From Ramlibacter pallidus (GTDB taxonomy: Bacteria; Pseudomonadota; Gammaproteobacteria; Burkholderiales; Burkholderiaceae_C): a stretch of DNA of 64,000 bases. The notes beneath the pieces are model-generated. The model ran no database searches. It saw only the letters and a program-made list of their open reading frames with translations, and was not told the origin of the DNA. Shown here in pieces: positions 40,575 to 47,900 of this stretch. The position numbers and the translations under genes are program-made. The stretch covers positions 558,001-622,000 of the forward strand of contig NZ_JADDIV010000002.1 of the NCBI RefSeq assembly GCF_015070875.1. The letters run 5' to 3'. The number at the start of each line of letters is the position of its first letter. The first letter of the stretch is position 1.

Positions 40575-41972
40575 ATGAACACCACCGTTCCCACCTCGCT
40601 CTACGCCCAGCGCCGCGCGCGCATGGCCGCGCAGCTCGGCCCCAACGGCATCGCGATCATCCCGACCGCTCCGGAGCGTCCGCGCAACCGCGACTCCGAC
40701 TTCCTGTACCGGCACGACAGCTATTTCTATTACCTCACCGGCTTCACGGAACCGAACGCCTGGCTCGTGGTGACGGGCGAGGGCCGGAGCACGCTGTTCT
40801 GCCAGCCGAAGGACCTGGAACGCGAGATCTGGGACGGCTACCGGCTGGGCCCCGAGGCGGCGGTCGGCGCGCTCGCCGTGGACGCGGCGCTGGCGGTGAC
40901 CGAGCTCGACGCGCAGCTGCCCAAGCTGCTGGAGAACCGTGGCACCGTCTGGTACCCCTTCGCCATCCACGAAGGTCTGGAGCAGCGCGTGGCCGGGTGG
41001 CTCAACCGGGTGCGCGCGCGCGTGCGCTACGGCGCGCTGTGCCCCGAGCAGCAGCGCGACCTGTGCGCGGTGCTCGACGAGATGCGCCTCGTGAAGGACG
41101 CCCACGAGCAGGACATCATGCGCCGTGCCGCAGCGATCAGCGCGCAGGCGCACGTGCGCACCATGAAGGCCTGCGCGCGCATGCTGCGCGAAGGCCGGGA
41201 CGTGCGCGAGTTCCACCTCGACGCCGAGCTGATGCACGAATTCCGCATGGGCGGCTCGCAGTACCCGGCCTACAGCTCCATCGTGGCGGCGGGGCCCAAT
41301 GCCTGCGTGCTGCACTACCGCGCGGACGTCGCCCCGGTGCGCGCCGGCGAGCTGGTGCTGATCGACGCCGGCTGCGAACTCGACGGCTACGCCAGCGACA
41401 TCACGCGCACCTTCCCCGCCGACGGCAGGTTCACCGGGCCGCAGCGGGCGCTCTACGACATCGTGCTGGCGTCGCAGGAGGCATCGGTCGCCGCGACGAA
41501 GCCGGGGGCGCGCTTCACCGATCCGCACGACGCCGCGGTGCGCGTGCTCTCCCAGGGCATGCTCGACGTCGGCCTGCTGGACCGCAACAAGGTCGGCTCG
41601 GTCGACGACATCATCGAGCAGCGCGCGTATTTCGCCTTCTACATGCACCGCACGGGCCACTGGCTCGGCATGGACGTGCACGATTGCGGCAGCTACGTCG
41701 AGCCGTCCGAGGTGGGCTCCGTCAGCGAACGCAAGGACCCGCTTTCGGGCGAGACGATCCAGAACCGCCCCAGCCGCATCCTGCGGCCCGGCATGGTGCT
41801 CACGATCGAGCCCGGCCTCTACGTCCGGCCCGGCGAGGGCGTGCCGGAGGCGTTCCACCACGTCGGCATCCGCATCGAGGACGACGCGATCGTCACGGCG
41901 CAGGGCTGCGAGCTGATCACGCGCGGCGTGCCGGTGAAGGCCGACGAGATCGAAGCGCTGATGCGCGGCTGA
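40575..41972 (+). CDS. pepP: Xaa-Pro aminopeptidase (aminopeptidase P)
   Basis: This 465-residue metallopeptidase removes N-terminal residues before proline. It starts MNTTVPTSLYAQRRARMAAQ. The N-terminal domain has DFLYRHDSYFYYLTGFTEPN, and the pita-bread catalytic domain has the dinuclear-metal ligands: Asp in LIDAGCELDGYASDITRTF (two), His in HRTGHWLGMDVHDCG, Glu in TIEPGLY and Glu in GIRIEDD. It starts 4 bases after murU; CAAAAT lies 6 bases before its ATG. It converges with the flavoprotein gene with a 6-base gap. Confidence 0.97.
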   Translation: MNTTVPTSLYAQRRARMAAQLGPNGIAIIPTAPERPRNRDSDFLYRHDSYFYYLTGFTEPNAWLVVTGEGRSTLFCQPKDLEREIWDGYRLGPEAAVGALAVDAALAVTELDAQLPKLLENRGTVWYPFAIHEGLEQRVAGWLNRVRARVRYGALCPEQQRDLCAVLDEMRLVKDAHEQDIMRRAAAISAQAHVRTMKACARMLREGRDVREFHLDAELMHEFRMGGSQYPAYSSIVAAGPNACVLHYRADVAPVRAGELVLIDAGCELDGYASDITRTFPADGRFTGPQRALYDIVLASQEASVAATKPGARFTDPHDAAVRVLSQGMLDVGLLDRNKVGSVDDIIEQRAYFAFYMHRTGHWLGMDVHDCGSYVEPSEVGSVSERKDPLSGETIQNRPSRILRPGMVLTIEPGLYVRPGEGVPEAFHHVGIRIEDDAIVTAQGCELITRGVPVKADEIEALMRG

Positions 41973-41978
41973 TCCGGT

Positions 41979-43520
41979 TCAGGCCCGCTGCCCGGCGGCG
42001 TGGCCGAGGGTGAAGGCCTCCTCGAAGACGGAGTAGCCGGCCCAGTCCGCGTGCGCGAAGTCCAGCCTGCCGCCGCTCGGCAGCGGCGCCGGGCGCGACA
42101 GGCTGCCGGGGATGGGCACCGCCATCGCATGCCCGAAGCGGGCCACCTGCACCTCGGTGACCAGGTCCCGCAGCCTGGGGTGGGCACCGGCGAGTTCGCG
42201 CAGCACGCGGTCGCGCCAGTGCGTCCACGGTTGCCGCAGGACCTCGCCGCGGGCCTGCAGGCCGGGAGCGCAGTACCAGCTGAGCACCGTCGGCCGCGGC
42301 CGGGGGTCCAGGTCCTGGTGCGAGGCCACCACGTACCCGAGGCTGCCCGCCTGGCCGTACACCACGTTGTCCCACGCCAGCGGCATGCCTTCGCCGCCTC
42401 GCGGTGCCCGCCGCACGTGCAGGTTCGCCACGACCCACGGCGCGTGCACGGTCCGCGCGGCCAGGTCATGCACCGCGGACGCGCCTTCCACCACGCGGGC
42501 GGCGACGAAGGCCGGCAACGCCACGATGCAGCGGGCGGCGTGCCAGCGTTCCACCTGTTGCGACCGCACGTTCCATGCATCGAGCTCCACGCCATGACGC
42601 TGCTCGGCGACGCGCAGCACGACGCGGCCGGCATGGAAGCGCTCGCCCAGCGGCGCGGCCAGCGCCTGCGCGAGGAAGCCGTTGCCTTGCGGCCAGGTGA
42701 GCAGGGCATCGCGTTCGTCCCCGCCCTCGAAGCCCGGCGGATGGAATCCGTGGCGCGCCGCGAAGTAGTGCAGCCCGGCGGCGGCGGACACCACGCTGGC
42801 ACCGGCGCCGTAGTCGTCGCGGCAGCAGTAGTCGAGGTACCAGCGCAGGCGTTCGTCGCGCAGCCCCCGCGCGTCCAGCCACTGCGCGAAGGTCTCGCCG
42901 TCCCATGGCGCCAGCCCTGCGGGCCGTCGCAGCGGGATGCGGAACGCGCCCGTGCGGCGCGCCGCGTCGACCTCGCGGGCGAAGCGCACGTACTGCGCCA
43001 GGGTGGTGGCACCCGCGCCGTGCAGCGGCAGCAACCCCTCCTGCCACTGGCCTTCGAGGAACAGGCGTTCCTGCGGCGCGTGGCAGAGGTGGCGCTCGTC
43101 GTAGGTCCAGCGGCCCGCCACGCGGCGGCGCAGCCCCAGTTCCTCCAGCAGCTCCTGCACCTCGCGCGCATCGTCGCCGGGCACCGGCAGGTAGTGCGCG
43201 CCGAGCGGACACGCCACGCCGCCGACCCGGCTGCCGCGGCTGTTGCCGCCCGCGGTGTCCTCCAGGTCCAGCAGCGCGAAGTCCTCGATGCCGCGGCGGC
43301 GCAGCGCGCGGGCCGCGGCGAGTCCGGCGATGCCCGCGCCGGCGATGACGACCTGCGTGCGCCGCTGCACGGCAGGCGCCGGCCAGGCGCGCCGGTCGCG
43401 CAACAGGTGGCCCCGTTCTTCCGAGGCGCCACTGAAGCCGCCGGCGATCTCCGGCACGCGCGCGCATCCGGCCACGGCGGCCGCCGCGCCCGCGGCCAGG
43501 ACCGCGCGCCGCCGGATCAT
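41979..43520 (-). CDS. FAD-dependent amine-oxidase-like protein with Tat/lipoprotein signal
   Basis: This 513-residue protein starts MIRRRAVLAAGAAAAVAGCA. It has N-terminal arginines, a hydrophobic stretch and lipobox Cys19, consistent with Tat export of a folded flavoprotein. The FAD-binding motif is VVIAGAGIAGLAAARAL (GxGxxG at 61-66), followed by LLDLEDTAGGNSRGSRVGG, as in amine oxidases and phytoene desaturase relatives. It ends near the usual FAD-binding helix (DWAGYSVFEEAFTLGHAAGQ). It is the last gene of the SPFH operon, overlapping the aminopropyltransferase stop by four bases, which suggests a polyamine or polyamine adduct as substrate. That substrate is inferred from context only. 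Confidence 0.85.
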   Translation of the reverse strand: MIRRRAVLAAGAAAAVAGCARVPEIAGGFSGASEERGHLLRDRRAWPAPAVQRRTQVVIAGAGIAGLAAARALRRRGIEDFALLDLEDTAGGNSRGSRVGGVACPLGAHYLPVPGDDAREVQELLEELGLRRRVAGRWTYDERHLCHAPQERLFLEGQWQEGLLPLHGAGATTLAQYVRFAREVDAARRTGAFRIPLRRPAGLAPWDGETFAQWLDARGLRDERLRWYLDYCCRDDYGAGASVVSAAAGLHYFAARHGFHPPGFEGGDERDALLTWPQGNGFLAQALAAPLGERFHAGRVVLRVAEQRHGVELDAWNVRSQQVERWHAARCIVALPAFVAARVVEGASAVHDLAARTVHAPWVVANLHVRRAPRGGEGMPLAWDNVVYGQAGSLGYVVASHQDLDPRPRPTVLSWYCAPGLQARGEVLRQPWTHWRDRVLRELAGAHPRLRDLVTEVQVARFGHAMAVPIPGSLSRPAPLPSGGRLDFAHADWAGYSVFEEAFTLGHAAGQRA

Positions 43521-45040
43521 GGCTGCAGCTTGCCCCACTCGCGCTCGTAGGTGGTCACCAGCGCCTGGTTGGACAGCCGGTTCACCTCCGCGGGAACGCG
43601 CGCCATGTCGCGCGGGAAGTCGAACAACGCCGGGACCCCGGCCACGGTGAGGAAGCGCAGTCCCTCCGGCAGCGCGTCTGGCCAGCGCCAGGGCCGGCGG
43701 CCGGCGAGGATGAAGCCCCATTCGCCGAAGCTCGGCACGTGCGCGTGGTACGGATGCGTGCGCAGGCCCACCGATTCGATCGTGGCCGCCACCGTCCAGA
43801 AGCTCTGGCGCGCGATCAGCGGCGAGGTCGTCTGCACCACCGCATAGCCGCTGGCGGCGAGGCGCTGGTCGAGCAATGCGTAGAACGCGTTGGTGTACAG
43901 CTTGCCGATGGAGAAGTTCGTCGGGTCCGGGAAGTCGACCACGATCACGTCGAAGGTCTCCGTGGACTGCTGCAGCCACTGGAACGCGTCGGCGCTCACC
44001 ACGCGCACCTTGGGCGAGGCCAGCGCGCCGCCGTTCAGCGCCACCAGCTCGGGCTGGGTGGCGAACAGGCGCGTCATGTTCGGGTCGAGTTCGACCAGCG
44101 TGACGCTCTCCACCTGCGGATAGCGCAGGATCTCGCGCACCGCCAGGCCGTCGCCGCCGCCCAGCACGGCCACCTTGCGCGGCGCGCCGTGCGCGGCCAT
44201 CGCGGGGTGCACCAGCGCCTCGTGGTAGCGGTACTCGTCGGCCTCCGCGAACTGCAGGTTGCCGTTGAGGAACAGGCGCTTGCCGCCGCGGCCCTGCGTG
44301 AGCACGATGCGCTGCCAGGGTGAGCTCTCCGCCAGCACGATGCGGTCGGGGTAGAAGCGGTCCTCCGCCAGCGAAGTGATGCGCTGCGACCCGGCGAAGG
44401 CCGCCCCAAGCACGCCGACCGTGAGCACGCAGGCCGCCGCATGCGCGGCGAAGCGGCGCAATTCGCCGCGGAACAGCCACAGGGCCCAGAACGCCACCAG
44501 CGCGTTCAGCAGCCCGAACAGCAGCCCGGTGCGGATCAGCCCCAGCTGCGGCACCAGGACCAGCGGGAAGGCCACGGCGACGGCGAGCGCGCCGAGGTAG
44601 TCGAAGGTGAGCACTTGCGACACCAGCTCGCGCAGGCCCACGTTGCGCTTGAGGATGCGCATCACCAGCGGGATCTCCAGCCCCACGAGCATGCCGACCA
44701 GCAGCACCAGGCCGTAGAGGAGCACGCGGAAGGCACCGGGCTGCCACGCGTGCGCGAGGAACAGCAGGGCGGGCAGGCCGCCGCCGACCAGCGCCACCAG
44801 CAGCTCGATGCGCAGGAAGTGCGCCGGCAGCTGCCGTTCGAAGAAGCGCGAGAGCCAGGAACCCACGCCCATGGCGAACAGGTAGGTGCCGATGATGGTG
44901 GAGAACTGCAGCACCGAGTCGCCCAGCACGTACGAGGCCAGCGCGCCGGCGGCCAGCTCGTACACCAGCCCGCACGCGGCGACGACGAAGACGGAAGCGA
45001 GCAGCGCCACCTCCAGCGGGCGCGGCCCCGGCGCGCTCAT
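43517..45040 (-). CDS. Membrane-spanning polyamine aminopropyltransferase (spermidine synthase-like)
   Basis: This 507-residue protein starts MSAPGPRPLEVALLASVFVV. About six or seven membrane helices fill residues 10-215 (FSTIIGTYLFAMGVGSWLS, LLYGLVLLVGMLVGLEIPLV and others). A C-terminal spermidine-synthase domain follows: VAVLGGGDGLAVREILRYP (about 287-305), VTLVELDPNMTRL, and VIVVDFPDPTNFS (about 368-380), which keeps the two aspartates of the aminopropyltransferase D-x-x-D site. It would transfer aminopropyl groups from decarboxylated AdoMet at the membrane. Overlaps of four bases with the DUF350 stop and the flavoprotein start indicate translational coupling. Confidence 0.9.
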   Translation of the reverse strand: MSAPGPRPLEVALLASVFVVAACGLVYELAAGALASYVLGDSVLQFSTIIGTYLFAMGVGSWLSRFFERQLPAHFLRIELLVALVGGGLPALLFLAHAWQPGAFRVLLYGLVLLVGMLVGLEIPLVMRILKRNVGLRELVSQVLTFDYLGALAVAVAFPLVLVPQLGLIRTGLLFGLLNALVAFWALWLFRGELRRFAAHAAACVLTVGVLGAAFAGSQRITSLAEDRFYPDRIVLAESSPWQRIVLTQGRGGKRLFLNGNLQFAEADEYRYHEALVHPAMAAHGAPRKVAVLGGGDGLAVREILRYPQVESVTLVELDPNMTRLFATQPELVALNGGALASPKVRVVSADAFQWLQQSTETFDVIVVDFPDPTNFSIGKLYTNAFYALLDQRLAASGYAVVQTTSPLIARQSFWTVAATIESVGLRTHPYHAHVPSFGEWGFILAGRRPWRWPDALPEGLRFLTVAGVPALFDFPRDMARVPAEVNRLSNQALVTTYEREWGKLQP

Positions 45041-45258
45041 CCCACCACCGCGGCCGCGATGATCACCGACAGCCCCAGCGCCATCGCGCCGACCACGATG
45101 GCCAGCGCCATGTTCTGCTTCTCCACCAGTTCCTGCCAGAGGTCATAGGGCGTGAGCTTGTCGATCACGACGAAGCTGACCCAGAACACCAGCACGCCGA
45201 CCAGCGCATACAGGATCGACCCGAAGAAGGCACTCGGCTTCAACCACTCCAGACCCAT
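45037..45258 (-). CDS. DUF350 (YjfL-like) small membrane protein
   Basis: This 73-residue protein starts MGLEWLKPSAFFGSILYALV and has two membrane helices, about 10-32 and 50-72, separated by a charged loop (DKLTPYDLWQELVEKQNMA). This is a single DUF350 unit; E. coli YjfL has two. Function is unknown, but the family recurs next to polyamine and PspA/SPFH-type genes. GGAGGT 5 bases before the ATG supports the start. It lies 17 bases after the DUF4178 gene, and its stop overlaps the aminopropyltransferase ATG. Confidence 0.88.
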   Translation of the reverse strand: MGLEWLKPSAFFGSILYALVGVLVFWVSFVVIDKLTPYDLWQELVEKQNMALAIVVGAMALGLSVIIAAAVVG

Positions 45259-45275
45259 GATGACCTCCGTTGAAA

Positions 45276-46757
45276 TTACTTGTGGGACCCGCCGTAGCTG
45301 CCCCGATAGCTCGAACCACCCGAACTTCCACCGCCGCCGTCGCGGTCTTCGTCGCAGGACTCCAGGATCGCCAGCAGCACCAGGATCACGAGAACGGTGA
45401 GCACGATGGTGCCGCAACCGGAGCCGCCACCGCCGCCCGAGGGGGTGGTCGGCCCGGCGTCGCTGCGCGCGAACAGCTCCTGCTTCTTCTCCAGCCCGAA
45501 GGCCGCCGCCACCGTCGCGGCCTTGACCTGCGCGCCGGCCGACCAGGTGCGCTCCCGCGGCGTCTCTTCCATCGACAACAGCTTGCCGCCGCTGGCGTAG
45601 TCGCGGTTGAAGGTGACCTGCCCGCGTTCGACCGGCCAGTAGAACTCGCCTTCGACGAAATTGGTTTCCGCGCGGTACGCGAACTGCTGCCGGTAAACGG
45701 TGCCCAGGTAGGTCGCGCTGAGCATGTCGTTCGACAGCTTGGGCGCGCCGGTGACCGGCTTGACGAGGCTCCAGCCGTCCGTCGCGTCCACCAGGAAGCA
45801 GAAGCCGCGCTGCCGGTTGTACAGGAGGTATTCGTCCCAGCCGAAGTGCTCGTCGGGATCGTCCGGCTCGGTGCCCATCCGGTGCTGGTAGCCGACCACC
45901 TGCCAGTGCACGCCCTGCAGGCGGCCGGTGCTGCCCAGCGGGATGAGCGGCTCGACCGGTTCGTGCTGCTCGGCGTGCCGCAGTTCGCCGCCGAGGCCCT
46001 GCGTCAGGTCGATGAGGCTGCGGCACGCACGGCAGGTGATGCTCTTGCTGTCGTCGAGACGGACCTCGACCGGCGCGCCGCAGTTCGGGCACGCGAACTG
46101 GCGTCCCTTCTCGACCTTCGCGCTTTCCTCGCGCAAGCCGGTGAAGCGCAGTTCCTCCAGCGCCACGGGCCGGCCGCGGGTGAGCCGCGGCGGCTCGCTG
46201 CCGTAGTCGACCGACAGCACCTCGTTGTCGGCGCTGCGCAGTTCGACCAGCGCGAAGGTCGCCTCCAGCGGCGGCAGGCGCGGCAGCTCGCCCTGCGCGG
46301 ACACCAGCGCGGCCTGCTCGTTCGAAGCCACCGTGTAGGAGCGGCCATTGACGCTGGTGGTGGCGCCGATGCGGAAATGCTCCGGCCGCGGGACCTCGCG
46401 CTGCGTCGTCGCCGGCACGGCCATGACATACGCGCCGTTGTCCTCCGCCAGCCACGCCGCGCCGCCGTCCTCGAACAGGCAGTTCCATTCGGTCCAGGTG
46501 CCGCTGCCGCTGCGGTACTGCAGCCGGCCGATCACCGTGAAGGGACGCTGCTCCCAGGTGCCGCGCGCCAGCAGCTGCACCGGGCTGTGGTCGTCGAACA
46601 GTTCGGCCATGCGGCCGACGCGCGCCAGCGTGTCGCCGTCGCGCACCACGGTGCTGCGGCAGAAGCTGCATACGGCGTGCGTCGATTGCGCGCTGCGGAA
46701 CTCGACCGGGGCGCCGCACCCCGGACAGGGCGCGGTGTAGCTACGCTGCGATGCCAA
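45276..46757 (-). CDS. DUF4178 zinc-ribbon membrane protein
   Basis: This 493-residue protein starts MASQRSYTAPCPGCGAPVEF. The first zinc ribbon is CPGC (11-14) with CSFC (30-33), and a second CPNCGAPVE...CRAC lies near 220-240. Each is followed by a DUF4178 beta domain (VQLLARGTWEQRPFTVIGRL, then GVHWQVVGYQHRMG...WDEYLLYNRQRGFCFLVD). A Gly-rich linker leads to a single membrane helix near 447-466 (IVLTVLVILVLLAILESC) and a Gly/Ser-rich tail. Two repeats of ribbon plus DUF4178 are visible, so it probably arose by internal duplication. It follows the SPFH gene by 6 bases. Confidence 0.85.
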   Translation of the reverse strand: MASQRSYTAPCPGCGAPVEFRSAQSTHAVCSFCRSTVVRDGDTLARVGRMAELFDDHSPVQLLARGTWEQRPFTVIGRLQYRSGSGTWTEWNCLFEDGGAAWLAEDNGAYVMAVPATTQREVPRPEHFRIGATTSVNGRSYTVASNEQAALVSAQGELPRLPPLEATFALVELRSADNEVLSVDYGSEPPRLTRGRPVALEELRFTGLREESAKVEKGRQFACPNCGAPVEVRLDDSKSITCRACRSLIDLTQGLGGELRHAEQHEPVEPLIPLGSTGRLQGVHWQVVGYQHRMGTEPDDPDEHFGWDEYLLYNRQRGFCFLVDATDGWSLVKPVTGAPKLSNDMLSATYLGTVYRQQFAYRAETNFVEGEFYWPVERGQVTFNRDYASGGKLLSMEETPRERTWSAGAQVKAATVAAAFGLEKKQELFARSDAGPTTPSGGGGGSGCGTIVLTVLVILVLLAILESCDEDRDGGGGSSGGSSYRGSYGGSHK

Positions 46758-46763
46758 GGCTGG

Positions 46764-47810
46764 TCAGACCAGCTTCTTCAGGAGCTCCGCCTTCTTGGCG
46801 TCGAACTCCTCCTGCGTGAGGATGCCCTTGGCCTTGAGCTCGCCGAGCTTTTCCAGCGTGGCCATGACGTCCTCGGGCCGCACCGCGGCGGCGGCCGCGG
46901 CAGGCGGCACGGCCTGCTGCGCTTCGCCGCCCTGCAGGCCCTTCTGCAGGTTCTGCGCGAGCACCTGGCCCATGGCCACGCCGGCCCCCAGGCCCATCGC
47001 GTCGCCCGCGATGCCCCCGCCGCCCTGGCCCGCGGCCTTGGCGAACTCGGGAATGGACTGCGCCGTCTGGTACTGCATGAAGCGGCCCATGTCGTTGCCC
47101 ACCATGCCCATGCCGATGCGCTGGTCCAGGAGCTTCTGCAGCTCCTCCGGCAGCGACACGTTCTGCACCGTCATGCCTTCGAGGCGCAGGCCGATCGCCT
47201 CCATCGCGGGCGCGAGCTCCTTCTCGAGGGCGCGGGCGAACTCGATCTGGTTCGCCGCCAGGTCCAGGAAGGGCACGCCGCTCTGCGCGATCGCATCGGA
47301 GAGGTGCTGCAGGATCAGGCCGCGCAGCTGCCCGTCGAGGTCGCCCACCGTGTAGCGCTCGCGGGTGCCGGAGATCTTGGTGTGGAACAGCTTCGGGTCC
47401 GCCACGCTGTAGCTGTAGTTGCCGAAGGCGCGCAGGCGCACCGCGCCGAAGTCCTTGTCGCGGATCGTGATGGGCTGCGGCGTGCCCCAGCGCTGGTCCA
47501 CCTGCTGGCGCGTGCTGAAGAAGTAGACGTCGCTCTTGAACGGGGACTCGAACAGCTTGTCCCAGTTGCGCAGGTAGGTGAGCACCGGGATGGTCTGCGT
47601 CGTCAGCTTGTACATGCCGGGGCCGAACACGTCGGCGACCTGGCCCTCGTTGACGAAGACGGCCATCTGCGACTCGCGCACGGTGAGCGAGGCGCCGTAC
47701 TGGATCTCCATGCCCGCCATCGGGAAGCGCCAGGCGAGCGTGCCGTCGCCCTCCTCCGTCCACTGGATGACGTCAATGAACTGCTTGCGGATGAAGTCCA
47801 TCAAGGCCAT
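46764..47810 (-). CDS. SPFH/band-7 domain protein with C-terminal SHOCT segment
   Basis: This 348-residue protein starts MALMDFIRKQFIDVIQWTEE. An SPFH domain covers about 30-230 (ESQMAVFVNEGQVADVFGPG, LRAFGNYSYSVADPKLFH, ALEKELAPAMEAIGLRLEGM), like the YdjI/virion-core-protein group without an N-terminal membrane helix. A Gly/Ala-rich linker follows, then a SHOCT motif (LEKLGELKAKGILTQEEFDA) at the end. Such proteins scaffold membrane microdomains. GGAGGG 7 bases before the ATG fits, and TATCAT at 47842-47847 may be the -10 element. It is the first gene of the five-gene operon ending at 41979. Confidence 0.9.
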   Translation of the reverse strand: MALMDFIRKQFIDVIQWTEEGDGTLAWRFPMAGMEIQYGASLTVRESQMAVFVNEGQVADVFGPGMYKLTTQTIPVLTYLRNWDKLFESPFKSDVYFFSTRQQVDQRWGTPQPITIRDKDFGAVRLRAFGNYSYSVADPKLFHTKISGTRERYTVGDLDGQLRGLILQHLSDAIAQSGVPFLDLAANQIEFARALEKELAPAMEAIGLRLEGMTVQNVSLPEELQKLLDQRIGMGMVGNDMGRFMQYQTAQSIPEFAKAAGQGGGGIAGDAMGLGAGVAMGQVLAQNLQKGLQGGEAQQAVPPAAAAAAVRPEDVMATLEKLGELKAKGILTQEEFDAKKAELLKKLV

Positions 47811-47841
47811 GGTGCTGCCCTCCGGGTGTTGGTTCCGGGGA

Positions 47842-47847
47842 ATGATA
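47842..47847 (-). promoter_or_regulatory. Candidate -10 element of the SPFH operon
   Basis: On the minus strand this reads TATCAT, 31 bases before the SPFH start codon, in an otherwise GC-rich 90-base gap. No clear -35 hexamer is seen. It would drive SPFH-DUF4178-DUF350-aminopropyltransferase-flavoprotein. Confidence 0.35.
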
Positions 47848-47900
47848 GCCCGGGCCCATGGCGGGCCGGGGGAGCCCGACCGGGGGATGGCGCGTGCCGC

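Noticed and set aside
46335..46341. Second GTAGGAG as another copy of the REP-like element
   Set aside because: It lies in a coding region and has no CTCCTAC partner or GC stem.
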